NCBI GenBank assembly: GCA_963843285.1
Contig: CAWJJO010000020.1
Coordinates: 62,001 to 126,000 of the forward strand
Reading direction: 5' to 3'
Source: CAZDDB01 sp963843285
GTDB taxonomy: Bacteria; Acidobacteriota; HRBIN11; JAKEFK01
DNA: 64,000 nucleotides
Each line of letters opens with the position of its first letter. Position 1 is the stretch's first letter. Of the stretch, positions 1 through 7,833 are shown piece by piece. The notes below the pieces were generated by a model. The model did no database searches, had not been told where the DNA came from, and was given only the letters and a program-made list of their open reading frames with translations. The translations under genes were made by a program, and so were the position numbers.

Positions 1-300
1 CTGGAATTCCTGATTCAATCAGGAAATTATGAGCGATACATGGAACGGCTGGCGCAAGCCTTCAATCCGTCAACCGTAGAGGGATTGATGTGCAGGAACA
101 CGATTTCCATTGGCTGGGACGGAAGATTGTTCGATTGTGATTTTAACCAGATGCTTGATCTGGAGACGGGATTTCCGGCTCCGCGTCATGTTTCAGAATT
201 TGATATCGCACAGCTCAATCATCGCCGAATCGTAACCGGCCGCCATTGCTATGGCTGTACCGCAGGCACGGGATCGAGTTGCGGCGGCACAACCGCTTGA
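1..300 (+). CDS. arsS: ArsS-like radical SAM protein, C-terminal end (5' partial)
   Basis: Ninety-nine codons are visible and the frame is open at the left edge. The text matches the C-terminal DUF3641 region of arsenosugar-biosynthesis radical SAM proteins: a Cys followed by NTISIGWDGRLFDCDFNQ, and the closing HCYGCTAGTGSSCGG. These cysteines are expected to bind auxiliary metal or cluster sites. The radical SAM CxxxCxxC motif lies outside the window, so catalytic integrity cannot be judged. In known cases ArsS acts on methylated arsenic in arsenosugar synthesis. The TPR gene starts 15 nt downstream, so the two may be cotranscribed. Confidence 0.85.
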   Translation: MEFLIQSGNYERYMERLAQAFNPSTVEGLMCRNTISIGWDGRLFDCDFNQMLDLETGFPAPRHVSEFDIAQLNHRRIVTGRHCYGCTAGTGSSCGGTTA

Positions 301-314
301 TCTAAACTCATTCC

Positions 315-1883
315 ATGAAATACGCGCTGCGATTCCTGACCGTTCTATTCCTGGTTGCCGGATCACTCACGGCTCAATCCGGCGAACTGGGCTCGATTCA
401 ATTCGACACTTCAGGATCGCCGGAAGCTCAATCCCACTTCATTCGCGGAGTATTGCTGCTTCACAGTTTCGAATATGACCGCGCAAAGGATGAATTCACG
501 AAAGCGCAACAAGCACAACCGGACTTCGCCATGGCGTACTGGGGTGAGGCGATGACGTACAATCACCCGGTCTGGGTCGAACAGGATCGTGATGCGGCAC
601 TTGCCGTTTTGAAACGACTCGGCACTTCACCCGGGGAACGTTTAGCTAAAGCTCCCAGCGAAAGAGAAAAAGATTATTTGCGCGCTCTGGATATTCTCTA
701 TGGCGAGGGAAGCAAGAAAGTTCGCGACGTCGCCTACGCGGAAGCGATGGGTCGCCTGCACGAAAAATATCCCGATGATCTGGAAGCAGCTTGCTTTTAT
801 GCGCTGGCATTGCTGGGTACATGTGAATTCGAACGGGATATTCCCACATACATGAAAGCGGCGGCAATCGCCGAAGAAGTATTTGCCAGGAATCCAAAAC
901 ATCCGGGCGCCGCACATTACTTGATTCATTCCTATGACGATCCGGTCCACGCGCCGCTTGGTTTGCGGGCTGCGCGTGTCTACTCGCAGATCGCGCCGGA
1001 TGCCACGCACGCGCTTCACATGCCTTCTCACATATTCATCGCGCTTGGAATGTGGGACGAAGTTGTCAGCACAAATGAGGCTTCCTGGAAGGCGTCACAC
1101 GAACACAGTTTTCACGCATTGCAATGGCTCGAATACGCTTATCTCCAACAGGGGCGCTATCAGGATGCCCGCAAAATGCTGGCGTTGATGGAAGATGCGG
1201 TCAAAAAGGATGCTTCGCAGAGGGCCAGATCCTACATGGGTTTGGTGCGCGCCGCTTATATCGTAGAAACGCGGCGCTGGAATGACGACGCCGTAATGAT
1301 TCAGGTCGATCATACAAATCTCGATCTTGGATCGTCCGTATCCGATCTGTTTGCAACCGGCCTTGCCATGCTGAATCGTGGAAACAACCGGGAGGCAGAA
1401 CAGGCTCTGGCGGAAATTGAAAAGCAACGGAAGGACGCATCCGGGCGTGTCATAAAGGAGATTTCCGGCAAGCCTTACGAAAACGTAACACCCGTCGAGT
1501 TGCAGGCCGCTTCTATCATGGAAAAAGAATTGCGAGCGCTTTTGATATTTCCAAAACAGAAAGAAGAAGCGATCCAGCTTCTACGCCAAGCGGCGGAGGA
1601 AGAAAAGAACATGACGTTTGATTTCGGTCCGCCGGTTCCGGTGAAACCTGCGAATGAGCTTCTCGCGGAAGTGTTGCTTCAGATGAATCAACCGCAAGAG
1701 GCTCGAAAGTATTTTGAACAAGGGCAACGGAGGGCGCCCAAGCGCGCGCTGTCGCTGCTTGGTGAGGCGCGGGCTGCAGCGAAGGCAGGGGATCCAGAAA
1801 CAGCGAAGCACCGTTACGAAGAGCTGCGAAAGATCTGGCAACATGCGGACTCCGGCATGCCGGAGCTGGCAGAATTAAAATAA
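315..1883 (+). CDS. Secreted or periplasmic TPR protein
   Basis: The 522-residue product starts with a clear signal peptide (MKYALRFLTVLFLVAGSLTAQS). Tetratricopeptide-like repeats follow: an opening unit with SHFIRGVLLLHSFEYDRAKDEFTKA, and further helical repeats to the C-terminus, including one near residue 460. TPR arrays are protein-protein interaction scaffolds. No catalytic domain is recognised. The middle motif HYLIHSYDDP with HALHMPSHIF recurs in exported TPR proteins of unknown function in many environmental bacteria. It starts 15 nt after the arsS-like stop, so coexpression is likely, but no functional link to arsenic is shown by the sequence. Confidence 0.85.
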   Translation: MKYALRFLTVLFLVAGSLTAQSGELGSIQFDTSGSPEAQSHFIRGVLLLHSFEYDRAKDEFTKAQQAQPDFAMAYWGEAMTYNHPVWVEQDRDAALAVLKRLGTSPGERLAKAPSEREKDYLRALDILYGEGSKKVRDVAYAEAMGRLHEKYPDDLEAACFYALALLGTCEFERDIPTYMKAAAIAEEVFARNPKHPGAAHYLIHSYDDPVHAPLGLRAARVYSQIAPDATHALHMPSHIFIALGMWDEVVSTNEASWKASHEHSFHALQWLEYAYLQQGRYQDARKMLALMEDAVKKDASQRARSYMGLVRAAYIVETRRWNDDAVMIQVDHTNLDLGSSVSDLFATGLAMLNRGNNREAEQALAEIEKQRKDASGRVIKEISGKPYENVTPVELQAASIMEKELRALLIFPKQKEEAIQLLRQAAEEEKNMTFDFGPPVPVKPANELLAEVLLQMNQPQEARKYFEQGQRRAPKRALSLLGEARAAAKAGDPETAKHRYEELRKIWQHADSGMPELAELK

Positions 1884-1899
1884 AACTCAACACAATTTC

Positions 1900-1976
1900 T
1901 TGGAGACGCCGGGCCTCCTTGCCCGGCCGAAACAGAACGGTCGCGCGCGGGCAGCGACGCCCGCCGCTCCAGGTTT
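1900..1976. repeat. GC-rich dispersed inverted repeat, copy 1
   Basis: Two imperfect arms of the GCGGGC-CTCC-GCCCGC type (GCCGGGCCTCCTTGCCCGGC and a partner ending in CGCCCGCCGCTCC) lie between the TPR gene and the cyclodeaminase-family gene. The same arrangement recurs at least eight more times between genes in this window. REP/BIME-like elements look like this. Its 3' end lies just before the downstream start codon. Confidence 0.7.
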
Positions 1977-1982
1977 TTTACT

Positions 1983-2990
1983 ATGAAGATGCAAGTTTCC
2001 GTATTTCACGAAGATGAAATTCGCAGGATCCTTACGATCCCCGAAGCAATCGAAGCAATGGAACATGCATTTGCTGCGTATTCCAACAAGACCGCTAGCG
2101 TGCCGGGCGTGATTCATCTCGATGTGCCAGAACATCAAGGAGAAGTGCATGTCAAAGCCGGATACCTGCACGGCGCGCCGGAATACGTGGTGAAGCTCGC
2201 CGCGGGATTCTGGGAAAATCGCACGCGAAATTTGCCCGTCGGCAGCGGGTTGATGATTGTTTGCAGTGCGGAAACGGGGTTTCCACAGGCCATACTTCTG
2301 GATAACGGGTATCTCACGGAGCTCCGGACAGCGGCTGCTGGAGCGGTCGCGGCAAAATACATGGCTCCAACAGATGTGGAACAGGTGGCGATTCTGGGAG
2401 CAGGAATGCAGGGCCGTTTTCAGCTTCGGGCTTTGGCGTGCGTCCGAAACTTCCGGCGGGTTCTAATCTACGATCATCGTACTACAAATATAGCAAAATG
2501 TATTACGGATTTGCGGGGCCAAATCAATGCGGAACTCATTCCCGCAGCTACCGTAGAAAAGGCGGCACGCGGCAGCCGGGTCATCGTCACCACGACACCC
2601 AGCCGCGAACCGATTCTTCGCGCGGCCTGGGTCGAGCCAGGCACGCATATTACGGCCATGGGATCCGATGGCGCGGACAAGCAGGAATTGCACACGGACG
2701 TACTGGCGCGCGCCGGCCGGGTGATTGCCGATAGTCTTCCGCAGTGTCTGAAATTCGGCGAGATTCACCATGCCGTGGAAGAAGGTGTTCTTCTGGAAAG
2801 CGATGTAGATGGAGAACTGGGAGATGTGATTTCGGGACGGGTCGTAGGTCGCGGAGATGCGCAGGAAATTACAGTTTGCGATCTTACTGGTGTGGGAGTT
2901 CAGGATGCTGCAATCGCCGGATTGGCGTACCGAAAGCTTACTTCCAGAGAATCTTCAAATACACAAACGCAGCCAGAAGCAAAAGGTTGA
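1983..2990 (+). CDS. Ornithine cyclodeaminase / mu-crystallin family protein
   Basis: The 335-residue protein matches the length and layout of this NAD(P)-dependent family. A substrate-binding N-terminal half carries LPVGSGLMIVCSAETG and the TELRTAAAGAVAAKYM helix. A Rossmann fold begins at VAILGAGMQGRFQLRAL (about residues 134-150), and the C-terminus has the typical GDVISGRVVGR and ITVCDLTGVGVQDAA segments. Members include ornithine cyclodeaminase, alanine dehydrogenase and cyclic-imine (ketimine) reductases, and the substrate cannot be assigned from sequence alone. The last 53 nt overlap the convergent small membrane protein gene. Confidence 0.88.
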   Translation: MKMQVSVFHEDEIRRILTIPEAIEAMEHAFAAYSNKTASVPGVIHLDVPEHQGEVHVKAGYLHGAPEYVVKLAAGFWENRTRNLPVGSGLMIVCSAETGFPQAILLDNGYLTELRTAAAGAVAAKYMAPTDVEQVAILGAGMQGRFQLRALACVRNFRRVLIYDHRTTNIAKCITDLRGQINAELIPAATVEKAARGSRVIVTTTPSREPILRAAWVEPGTHITAMGSDGADKQELHTDVLARAGRVIADSLPQCLKFGEIHHAVEEGVLLESDVDGELGDVISGRVVGRGDAQEITVCDLTGVGVQDAAIAGLAYRKLTSRESSNTQTQPEAKG

Positions 2991-3147
2991 TCACATAGAT
3001 CTTTTTTGGCAAAGAACCTTTATACGCAAAAATAAATATTGTGAGAGCGATCCAGGCCCAAAGACAAATCCAGGCAATCCCCTCATGGTTCTGATTCACA
3101 TATTCCACAGGCTTTTCCCCTAATCTGTCATTATATACTTTCGCCAT
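2938..3147 (-). CDS. Small two-helix membrane protein
   Basis: The 69-residue product has a polar N-terminus (MAKVYNDRLGEKPVEYVNQNHEG). Two hydrophobic stretches follow, about residues 24-42 and 49-66, separated by the basic loop YKGSLPKK, so it is probably a two-pass inner-membrane protein. No family is recognised. The start codon shares the palindrome CCATGG with the divergent endonuclease gene. The 3' end overlaps the cyclodeaminase gene by 53 nt. The membrane topology and the sensible start make it more than a shadow frame, but conservation would be needed to be sure. Confidence 0.6.
   Translation of the reverse strand: MAKVYNDRLGEKPVEYVNQNHEGIAWICLWAWIALTIFIFAYKGSLPKKIYVINLLLLAAFVYLKILWK
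3134..3139 (+). promoter_or_regulatory. Candidate -10 box, possibly giving a leaderless endonuclease mRNA
   Basis: TATACT ends 6 nt before the ATG at 3146, so a transcript initiated from it would begin at or near the A of the start codon. No Shine-Dalgarno sequence is visible. The -35 region is weak. The proposal rests on spacing alone. Confidence 0.35.
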
Positions 3148-3820
3148 GGCGCCATTGAACGAACTACTCGATCAACTGGAACGGCACTACGGCCCGATCA
3201 AACGGCCGGAAATCAACGATCCCTTTGAAATGATCCTATGGGAAAATGTCGCTTATCTTGTAGATGACGAACGGCGCGGTGAGACTTTCTCGCTTTTGAA
3301 AAGACGGGTGGGGCTAAAACCCGGGCAAATTCTTGCAGTTCAACCACAGGTTTTGCGTGAAGTAACGAAACACGGCGGCATCCTTACCGATCAACGCGCG
3401 CAGAAACTCGTGGAATCAGCAGAAATCGCTGTCCGGGAGTTTGATGGGAACCTGCAAAGTATCCTGGATCTGCCTGCTGCGAAAGCAAAAAAGGTGTTGC
3501 AAAAATTCCCTGGGATTGGTGAACCCGGGGCTGAAAAGATCTTATTGTTTTGTAGAAAACTCCCGGTTCTGGCATTGGAATCAAACGGAATGCGTGTATT
3601 GCTTCGTCTCGGGTACGGGAAGGAAGAAACGAATTACACGGCAAGCTACCGCTGCATCCGGAAAGCAGTGGAACGTGAGGTGATCTCCGATTTCGACTGG
3701 CTGATTCGGGCCCATCTCTTGCTTCGCCATCACGGCCAGCAGATCTGCAAACGCAACCTCCCTCATTGTGATGAGTGCCCCGTCTCAAGGGCTTGTGACT
3801 TCTACAGCAAACACCACTAG
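3146..3820 (+). CDS. Endonuclease III-like HhH-GPD protein with 4Fe-4S motif
   Basis: The 224-residue protein has the base-excision-repair glycosylase fold: a helix-hairpin-helix at about residues 118-128 (KFPGIGEPGAEKI) and a C-terminal cluster motif C-x6-C-x2-C-x5-C at about residues 198-214. Family enzymes excise damaged bases. Two key positions differ from E. coli Nth. The HhH lysine that gives lyase chemistry is replaced (GEPG in place of GRKT), and the catalytic Asp of VDTH aligns with Glu in LESNGMR. It may therefore be a monofunctional, altered or non-catalytic relative. The start overlaps that of the divergent small membrane gene. Confidence 0.8.
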   Translation: MAPLNELLDQLERHYGPIKRPEINDPFEMILWENVAYLVDDERRGETFSLLKRRVGLKPGQILAVQPQVLREVTKHGGILTDQRAQKLVESAEIAVREFDGNLQSILDLPAAKAKKVLQKFPGIGEPGAEKILLFCRKLPVLALESNGMRVLLRLGYGKEETNYTASYRCIRKAVEREVISDFDWLIRAHLLLRHHGQQICKRNLPHCDECPVSRACDFYSKHH

Positions 3821-3823
3821 AGG

Positions 3824-3853
3824 TTGACACGTTTTCAGCGCTCCACTTATAAT
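3824..3853 (+). promoter_or_regulatory. Near-consensus housekeeping promoter for the HNH gene
   Basis: A perfect TTGACA (3824-3829) and a perfect TATAAT (3848-3853) are separated by 18 bp. It lies 85 nt upstream of the HNH nuclease start and just after the endonuclease III-like stop. This is the best-looking sigma-70 type promoter in the window. Confidence 0.75.
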
Positions 3854-3938
3854 TACCATCTTATGTTGTCGAACGAATGGAAAGGATCAAAGCGAACCGT
3901 GCCCTTTCGTCATTTGAGTAGACGCTGAGAAACCAGCC

Positions 3939-4508
3939 ATGCGCGGCAAGTATCAGCATAGCGAAGGCGAACACGTTTCAAGCTCGGCAAGAAGGCTGAG
4001 TAGCCGCGTTCTTGTCCTCAATGCTTCCTACGAACCGGTCCACATTTGTAATGTGCGACGCGCAGTGGTCATGATCTTTAAGGGTGTCGCAGTCATGCAG
4101 GAGCAGGCAGACTTTGTGCTCCGGTCCGTGCGCTGTGTGTTGCCTGCGCCTTCTGTGATTCGACTGGTACATTTTATCCACATTCCCTTCAAGAGAAAAG
4201 TTGCATCCAAAAACAACATTCTCATCCGCGACCGCTATCTCTGCCAGTATTGCGGAAAGCCGTTGAAGTCTCATGAAATTACCCTGGACCACATCGTCCC
4301 CAAGTCCCGCGGGGGAGAATCGAACTGGGAAAACCTGGCTGCCTGCTGCCCACCCTGCAACGTAAAAAAAGGAAGCAAGCTTCCGGAAGAAGCCGGGTTG
4401 ACACTGCTGAAGGATCCGCGAAAGGGCGCATCTTATCATTTCATTCATTTGCTGCGACACTACGGCAGCGTGGATGAGAACTGGCGAAAGTATTTGTTTT
4501 ATTCGTGA
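3939..4508 (+). CDS. HNH endonuclease family protein
   Basis: The 189-residue protein matches a common bacterial HNH family whose N-terminus reads RVLVLNASYEPVHICNVRRAVVMIFKG. The nuclease core is CQYCG, then EITLDHIVPKSRGG (metal-binding and catalytic His), then NWENLAACCPPCNVKKG. The two Cys pairs should bind structural zinc. The biological substrate is unknown; the family is widespread on chromosomes and is not necessarily a restriction enzyme. Transcription probably starts at the strong promoter at 3824-3853, leaving a leader of about 80 nt. No strong ribosome binding site precedes this ATG, so the exact start is less certain than the domain. Confidence 0.85.
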   Translation: MRGKYQHSEGEHVSSSARRLSSRVLVLNASYEPVHICNVRRAVVMIFKGVAVMQEQADFVLRSVRCVLPAPSVIRLVHFIHIPFKRKVASKNNILIRDRYLCQYCGKPLKSHEITLDHIVPKSRGGESNWENLAACCPPCNVKKGSKLPEEAGLTLLKDPRKGASYHFIHLLRHYGSVDENWRKYLFYS

Positions 4509-4526
4509 TATGGAAAGGAGATTCAA

Positions 4527-5297
4527 ATGGCCTCTGGTGTGAAAGTTGTCCTTGTGGGATGTGCGGTAATCGGGATTGGAATTATCGTTGCGATCGGCGT
4601 TGGCGGATACTTCGTAAAAAAGAAGGTCGGCGAAAAAATCGAAGAAGTCAAGAACATGACCGGATCCCAGGACAGTGATTATGGGAAAAAGACAGAAGAG
4701 CTGAAGAAGAGATATCCGTATACGGCTCCTTCCAGTGGAATCATCACGGAATCGCAGCTCACGCGCTTTCTTACGATCCGGAAATCCGTTTATGAGACCT
4801 ACAAAAAGTATGAAGCTGATTTCAAGAAAATGTCGGAGGCGGGCAACCCCGGTCTGGATGCCCCATTGAAGGGGATCAAGATGTGGAACGATGTTCATAT
4901 GGTGCAGACGCAGGAGCTGGAGAAACAAAAGATGTCGCCCGATGAGTATTCGTATATCGCTACAGGTGTTTATAAGACCTGGTTTGCAAAAGGGACCAGG
5001 GAAGCGATGAAACATGAAAGTTTCAGCGATGCTTCGGCGGACGGACTGAAGAAGTCCATTGCGGAGATCGATAAGCAGATACAGGATCCTTCCACTAATG
5101 AGGAAGTAAAGAAGCAGTTACAAAGCGTAAAGGAAGGTCTCGAATCGCAGCTAAAGTCCATCGGCGAAAACCAGCCGATTAAAGAAATGGACGAGCAACT
5201 GGCTTCGGTTCCAAAAGAAAACATCGAGCTGTTCACGAAACATCAAAAGGAAATTGAGCAGTACTCTATGGCAGGTCTTGAACTTATTGGACTGTAG
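4527..5297 (+). CDS. Membrane-anchored coiled-coil protein of unknown function
   Basis: The 256-residue product has one N-terminal transmembrane helix (about residues 6-29, rich in Val, Ile and Gly). A charged, mostly helical remainder follows, with heptad-like Lys/Glu stretches at about residues 32-50 and 165-230. AAGGAG sits upstream with good spacing. No family is recognised. The most likely topology is one anchor with an extracytoplasmic helical domain. The 3' end overlaps the convergent membrane-protein gene by 14 nt. Confidence 0.75.
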   Translation: MASGVKVVLVGCAVIGIGIIVAIGVGGYFVKKKVGEKIEEVKNMTGSQDSDYGKKTEELKKRYPYTAPSSGIITESQLTRFLTIRKSVYETYKKYEADFKKMSEAGNPGLDAPLKGIKMWNDVHMVQTQELEKQKMSPDEYSYIATGVYKTWFAKGTREAMKHESFSDASADGLKKSIAEIDKQIQDPSTNEEVKKQLQSVKEGLESQLKSIGENQPIKEMDEQLASVPKENIELFTKHQKEIEQYSMAGLELIGL

Positions 5298-5922
5298 CCA
5301 GGGTGTCCCGTGCAAGTATAGCGCCGCGATAAAACAGGTACATCGCCCCCATTTGAATGATGTGGTAGATATCGTTGTGGTTCCAGTTTTTCAAATGACG
5401 AAACCCGCTTAGTTGAATTCCAGCCGCGGCAAACGAAACAAGAATTCCGCAAATGATCCAGCCGGAACCCGGAAAATCACTGCGATAGGCAAAGATCTGA
5501 ATCGCCAGGACAACCAGCATCAGCGGAGCATAGTTGTAGACAACATAGCGAAAGCTATCGTGACGGGTGAGCCACGCGATACACAGAATGAACTGGATCG
5601 CAATCGCCGCCAGAAACCATGGCCGTATCGAAAGCGGGAGAGAGGAATACACGGTTGCCGCCAGCATGAAAGCGGTGGAGATCGCGATGCAGTATACAGT
5701 AACTCTCCACAGCGCCGCAGCGGATGGCTTGCTTAAGAAATCGATAAATCCGTGAAATGTTCCACCGGTCAGCGCAGCAATTCCGATCACAAAAAAGGCG
5801 CCCGCCCACATCCGCGTGGAAATCTGATGCTGGACGTAGCCGGTTCTCAAAAGCAAGTACCCCAGAACCAATACTTCGCAGGCCAGAATGTAATCTGTGA
5901 TCGTTGTGACCGGTTCTTTCAT
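5284..5922 (-). CDS. Multi-pass membrane protein with conserved-looking His residues
   Basis: The 212-residue protein is almost entirely hydrophobic, with about seven predicted transmembrane segments. The polar residues that stand out are in GGTFHGFIDF (about residues 53-62), HDSF in a loop, and a final HNDIYHIIQMGAMYLFYRGA. Histidines and acids near membrane ends recall the CREST hydrolase/hemolysin III layout, but the full CREST motif set is not evident. It may belong to an uncharacterised DUF family. No function can be assigned. It is transcribed away from the repeat at 5936-6010. Confidence 0.72.
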   Translation of the reverse strand: MKEPVTTITDYILACEVLVLGYLLLRTGYVQHQISTRMWAGAFFVIGIAALTGGTFHGFIDFLSKPSAAALWRVTVYCIAISTAFMLAATVYSSLPLSIRPWFLAAIAIQFILCIAWLTRHDSFRYVVYNYAPLMLVVLAIQIFAYRSDFPGSGWIICGILVSFAAAGIQLSGFRHLKNWNHNDIYHIIQMGAMYLFYRGAILARDTLATVQ

Positions 5923-5935
5923 GCCCCCGCTATTT

Positions 5936-6010
5936 TTCGGAGTGGCGGGCCTCCGTGCCCGCCGGAATCGACTGTTACAGGCTACGGGCAGGGACGCCCG
6001 TTGCTCCAGG
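5936..6010. repeat. GC-rich dispersed inverted repeat, copy 2
   Basis: The arms GGCGGGCCTCCGTGCCCGCC and CGGGCAGGGACGCCCG, followed by the TTGCTCC box, fall between two minus-strand genes. Same family as the elements at 1900, 25077, 26112, 31540, 43695 and 57824. Confidence 0.75.
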
Positions 6011-6016
6011 CTTCAT

Positions 6017-6517
6017 TTACGCGCTGCGGAACTCCGAACCACCGCATTCCGCGCACGCAGAAAGTTTACGACGACGTTTCACTTCCTGGATTTTTCTGCA
6101 GCTTACACAGAGAAAAACCCCTTTGTCCATCACTTGTCCGGCATGGTAGGTCAATTTATCGGACAGACTCGCTTCGAGATTTTCCGCAGCCCGCTTGATC
6201 ACGGAAGCAAGATCTTCCAGAAGCCGCACACCGACCTGTTTCCCTTTCCGTACAGATTCTTCACCCTCAAACCTGGTACGCGCATTCTGAAATTGATCCA
6301 CTACTTCCTGCCAGTTTTTCTTGACCCGTTCCGAGAATTCATCCACTTTTTCTTTTCCGTATTTGTTTTCCAATTTTTCGCGCGCCGTCTCCGCAACGCG
6401 ATCAAATTCACGTTTCGTAATCCGGCCGGCAGTTCTCAGGCCTTCTTCCAGAACAATCAAAAAATCCTCTTGAAAATCACGAAACGACTTTTTCTTGTCT
6501 TGCCTGCTCTTGTTCAT
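6017..6517 (-). CDS. Helical protein with C-terminal zinc ribbon
   Basis: The 166-residue protein has a long charged helical N-terminal region (about residues 1-125, Lys/Glu/Arg-rich). A compact zinc ribbon follows, with CVSC near residue 138 and CAEC near residue 156. Similar helical-plus-ribbon proteins exist in several bacterial lineages without known function. It overlaps the 3' end of pgsA by 41 nt on the same strand, so translational coupling with phospholipid synthesis is likely. No nucleic-acid-binding motif beyond the ribbon is recognised. Confidence 0.75.
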   Translation of the reverse strand: MNKSRQDKKKSFRDFQEDFLIVLEEGLRTAGRITKREFDRVAETAREKLENKYGKEKVDEFSERVKKNWQEVVDQFQNARTRFEGEESVRKGKQVGVRLLEDLASVIKRAAENLEASLSDKLTYHAGQVMDKGVFLCVSCRKIQEVKRRRKLSACAECGGSEFRSA

Positions 6518-7076
6518 TTTCCTCCATCCAAGGGATCCGGGAAGGCTGTTTTCGTAATTTCAAGAATGTCACCAAATAGCTCGCTGCCGAAATCAATGAA
6601 ACAGCCATCGTGATCCATAACAAGAAACGACCGAACACAAGCCAATGTTCCTTGTAGGTGTCGGCAATGATCAACACAACGATCGTAAAAACCTGAACAA
6701 CCGTCTTTGTTTTCCCGTACCAGTTCGCCGGCATCACATGGCCCCAGGAGGCTGCAATGCTGCGGATGCCACTGACAACAAATTCGCGGCCGACGATGAT
6801 GACGACCATCCACGCCTTGGCCAGTCCGAGTTCCACAAGTGAGATGAACGCCGAAGTCACCAGAAGCTTGTCGGCGATTGGATCCAGCAGTTTACCGATC
6901 GTCGTAACCTGATTTCTCTTTCGAGCAAAATAACCGTCAAAATAGTCGGTTAGCGCGGCAACCCCAAAGATCAGAGCACCATACAGCTCCTTTCCTTCCA
7001 TTTTGGTAAGCAGAACCGTAACCAGCAACGGAGTAAGAAAAATCCTGCTCAGACTTAAGGCGTTTGGAAGGTTCAC
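6477..7076 (-). CDS. pgsA: CDP-diacylglycerol-glycerol-3-phosphate 3-phosphatidyltransferase
   Basis: The 199-residue inner-membrane enzyme makes phosphatidylglycerol phosphate from CDP-diacylglycerol and glycerol 3-phosphate. The CDP-alcohol phosphotransferase motif D-G-x2-A-R-x8-G-x3-D-x3-D is complete: D47, G48, A51, R52, G61, D65 and D69. Hydrophobic segments flank it as in PgsA. The N-terminus MNLPNALSLSRI is typical, which fixes the start. It is divergent from the lipid and ribosomal-protein operon that begins at 7238, so two membrane-lipid loci share this intergenic region. Confidence 0.95.
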   Translation of the reverse strand: MNLPNALSLSRIFLTPLLVTVLLTKMEGKELYGALIFGVAALTDYFDGYFARKRNQVTTIGKLLDPIADKLLVTSAFISLVELGLAKAWMVVIIVGREFVVSGIRSIAASWGHVMPANWYGKTKTVVQVFTIVVLIIADTYKEHWLVFGRFLLWITMAVSLISAASYLVTFLKLRKQPSRIPWMEENEQEQARQEKVVS

Positions 7077-7102
7077 TTTCCCACCATACTGGATCGAATC
7101 AT

Positions 7103-7152
7103 AAAGTCAAAATTCAGCATGAGAGGAGGAACCCCCTCCTCATTTTGACTTT
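7103..7152. repeat. Perfect-arm hairpin between pgsA and yceD
   Basis: AAAGTCAAAAT at 7103-7113 pairs with ATTTTGACTTT at 7142-7152, and an inner GAGGAGG/CCTCCTC pair extends the stem. It lies between divergent genes, so it is more likely a regulatory or cruciform structure than a terminator of either one. Confidence 0.6.
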
Positions 7153-7237
7153 CCTTTTTGGCCTGCTTATTCTTTTATCTTTGGTGTTATACTTGCACTG
7201 CATCCTGCAAGCGTTCCTGCTGAACAGGAGGTCGTCG

Positions 7238-7774
7238 ATGTATCAGGAAACGATTGACTTATCACACCTCCCGCCGGATGGACTGAAGCTTGAACGCCGC
7301 GTAAATCCCAACGCATGGAAAATCCGGGAAGAAGACTGGGAGAGCCGGGGTGACCTTGATTTTGAGGTGTTTCTGCAGGGAAACGCGGGAAAAACCAGGG
7401 TGGAAGGAAGGTTTCAGGCTGGGATCGTTGCGAACTGTCACCGCTGTCTAAAAAGTACCCCACTTGATTTAACAAGGACCTTTCATCTAACATATCTAGC
7501 CCCCGATCCGATCCGATCTTCGAAAGAAGAAATGGAATTGGCAGATGATGAGCTGGAAGTAGCTTATCTGGATGGGCAATTTCTTTCGTTGCATGAAATG
7601 CTGCGCGAACAGATTTATCTCGCACTGCCGATGAAAGTTCTTTGCAAGCCGGATTGTCGTGGACTTTGTGATCGTTGCGGGGCTGATTTGAATGAAGTAG
7701 AATGTGCCTGCCCGGCGGAGCAAATCGATCCACGGTGGGTATCTCTAAAAAAGATTATTCAGGAAAAGAACTAA
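7238..7774 (+). CDS. yceD: YceD/DUF177 family protein
   Basis: The 178-residue protein belongs to the DUF177 (YceD) family, which in other bacteria is cotranscribed with rpmF and affects 23S rRNA accumulation. The start at 7238 (MYQETIDL) is chosen because AGGAGGT lies just upstream. Longer in-frame versions would add an unrelated hydrophobic leader. Two Cys clusters are visible: NCHRCL near residue 68 and CKPDCRGLCDRCG with ECAC near the C-terminus, suggesting zinc binding. It is the first gene of the operon and its neighbour rpmF follows after a hairpin. Confidence 0.9.
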   Translation: MYQETIDLSHLPPDGLKLERRVNPNAWKIREEDWESRGDLDFEVFLQGNAGKTRVEGRFQAGIVANCHRCLKSTPLDLTRTFHLTYLAPDPIRSSKEEMELADDELEVAYLDGQFLSLHEMLREQIYLALPMKVLCKPDCRGLCDRCGADLNEVECACPAEQIDPRWVSLKKIIQEKN

Positions 7775-7791
7775 GTTCCTGGAACGTTTTC

Positions 7792-7820
7792 GCGCACCCC
7801 CTGCGGTGCGCATTTTATTT
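7792..7820 (+). terminator. Terminator-like hairpin or attenuator between yceD and rpmF
   Basis: GCGCACC (7792-7798) and GGTGCGC (7805-7811) form a 7-bp stem with a 6-nt loop, followed by ATTTTATTT. It lies within the operon just upstream of rpmF, so partial termination or transcript processing is plausible. Confidence 0.55.
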
Positions 7821-7833
7821 GAGGTGAATCAAG

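Noticed and set aside
3978..5015. A 345-codon open frame on the minus strand
   Set aside because: It lies opposite the HNH and helical-protein genes, has no recognisable domain and no operon context. The plus-strand genes there have clear domains and a strong promoter.
5897..6613. A 238-codon plus-strand frame opposite the zinc-ribbon gene and pgsA
   Set aside because: The minus strand carries the recognisable pgsA motif and zinc ribbon. The plus-strand text is low-complexity and Phe-rich.
7142..7192. A promoter for yceD with TTATAC as -10 (7187-7192)
   Set aside because: A -10-like TTATAC is present, but no -35 box lies at 16-18 bp, so I do not list it.
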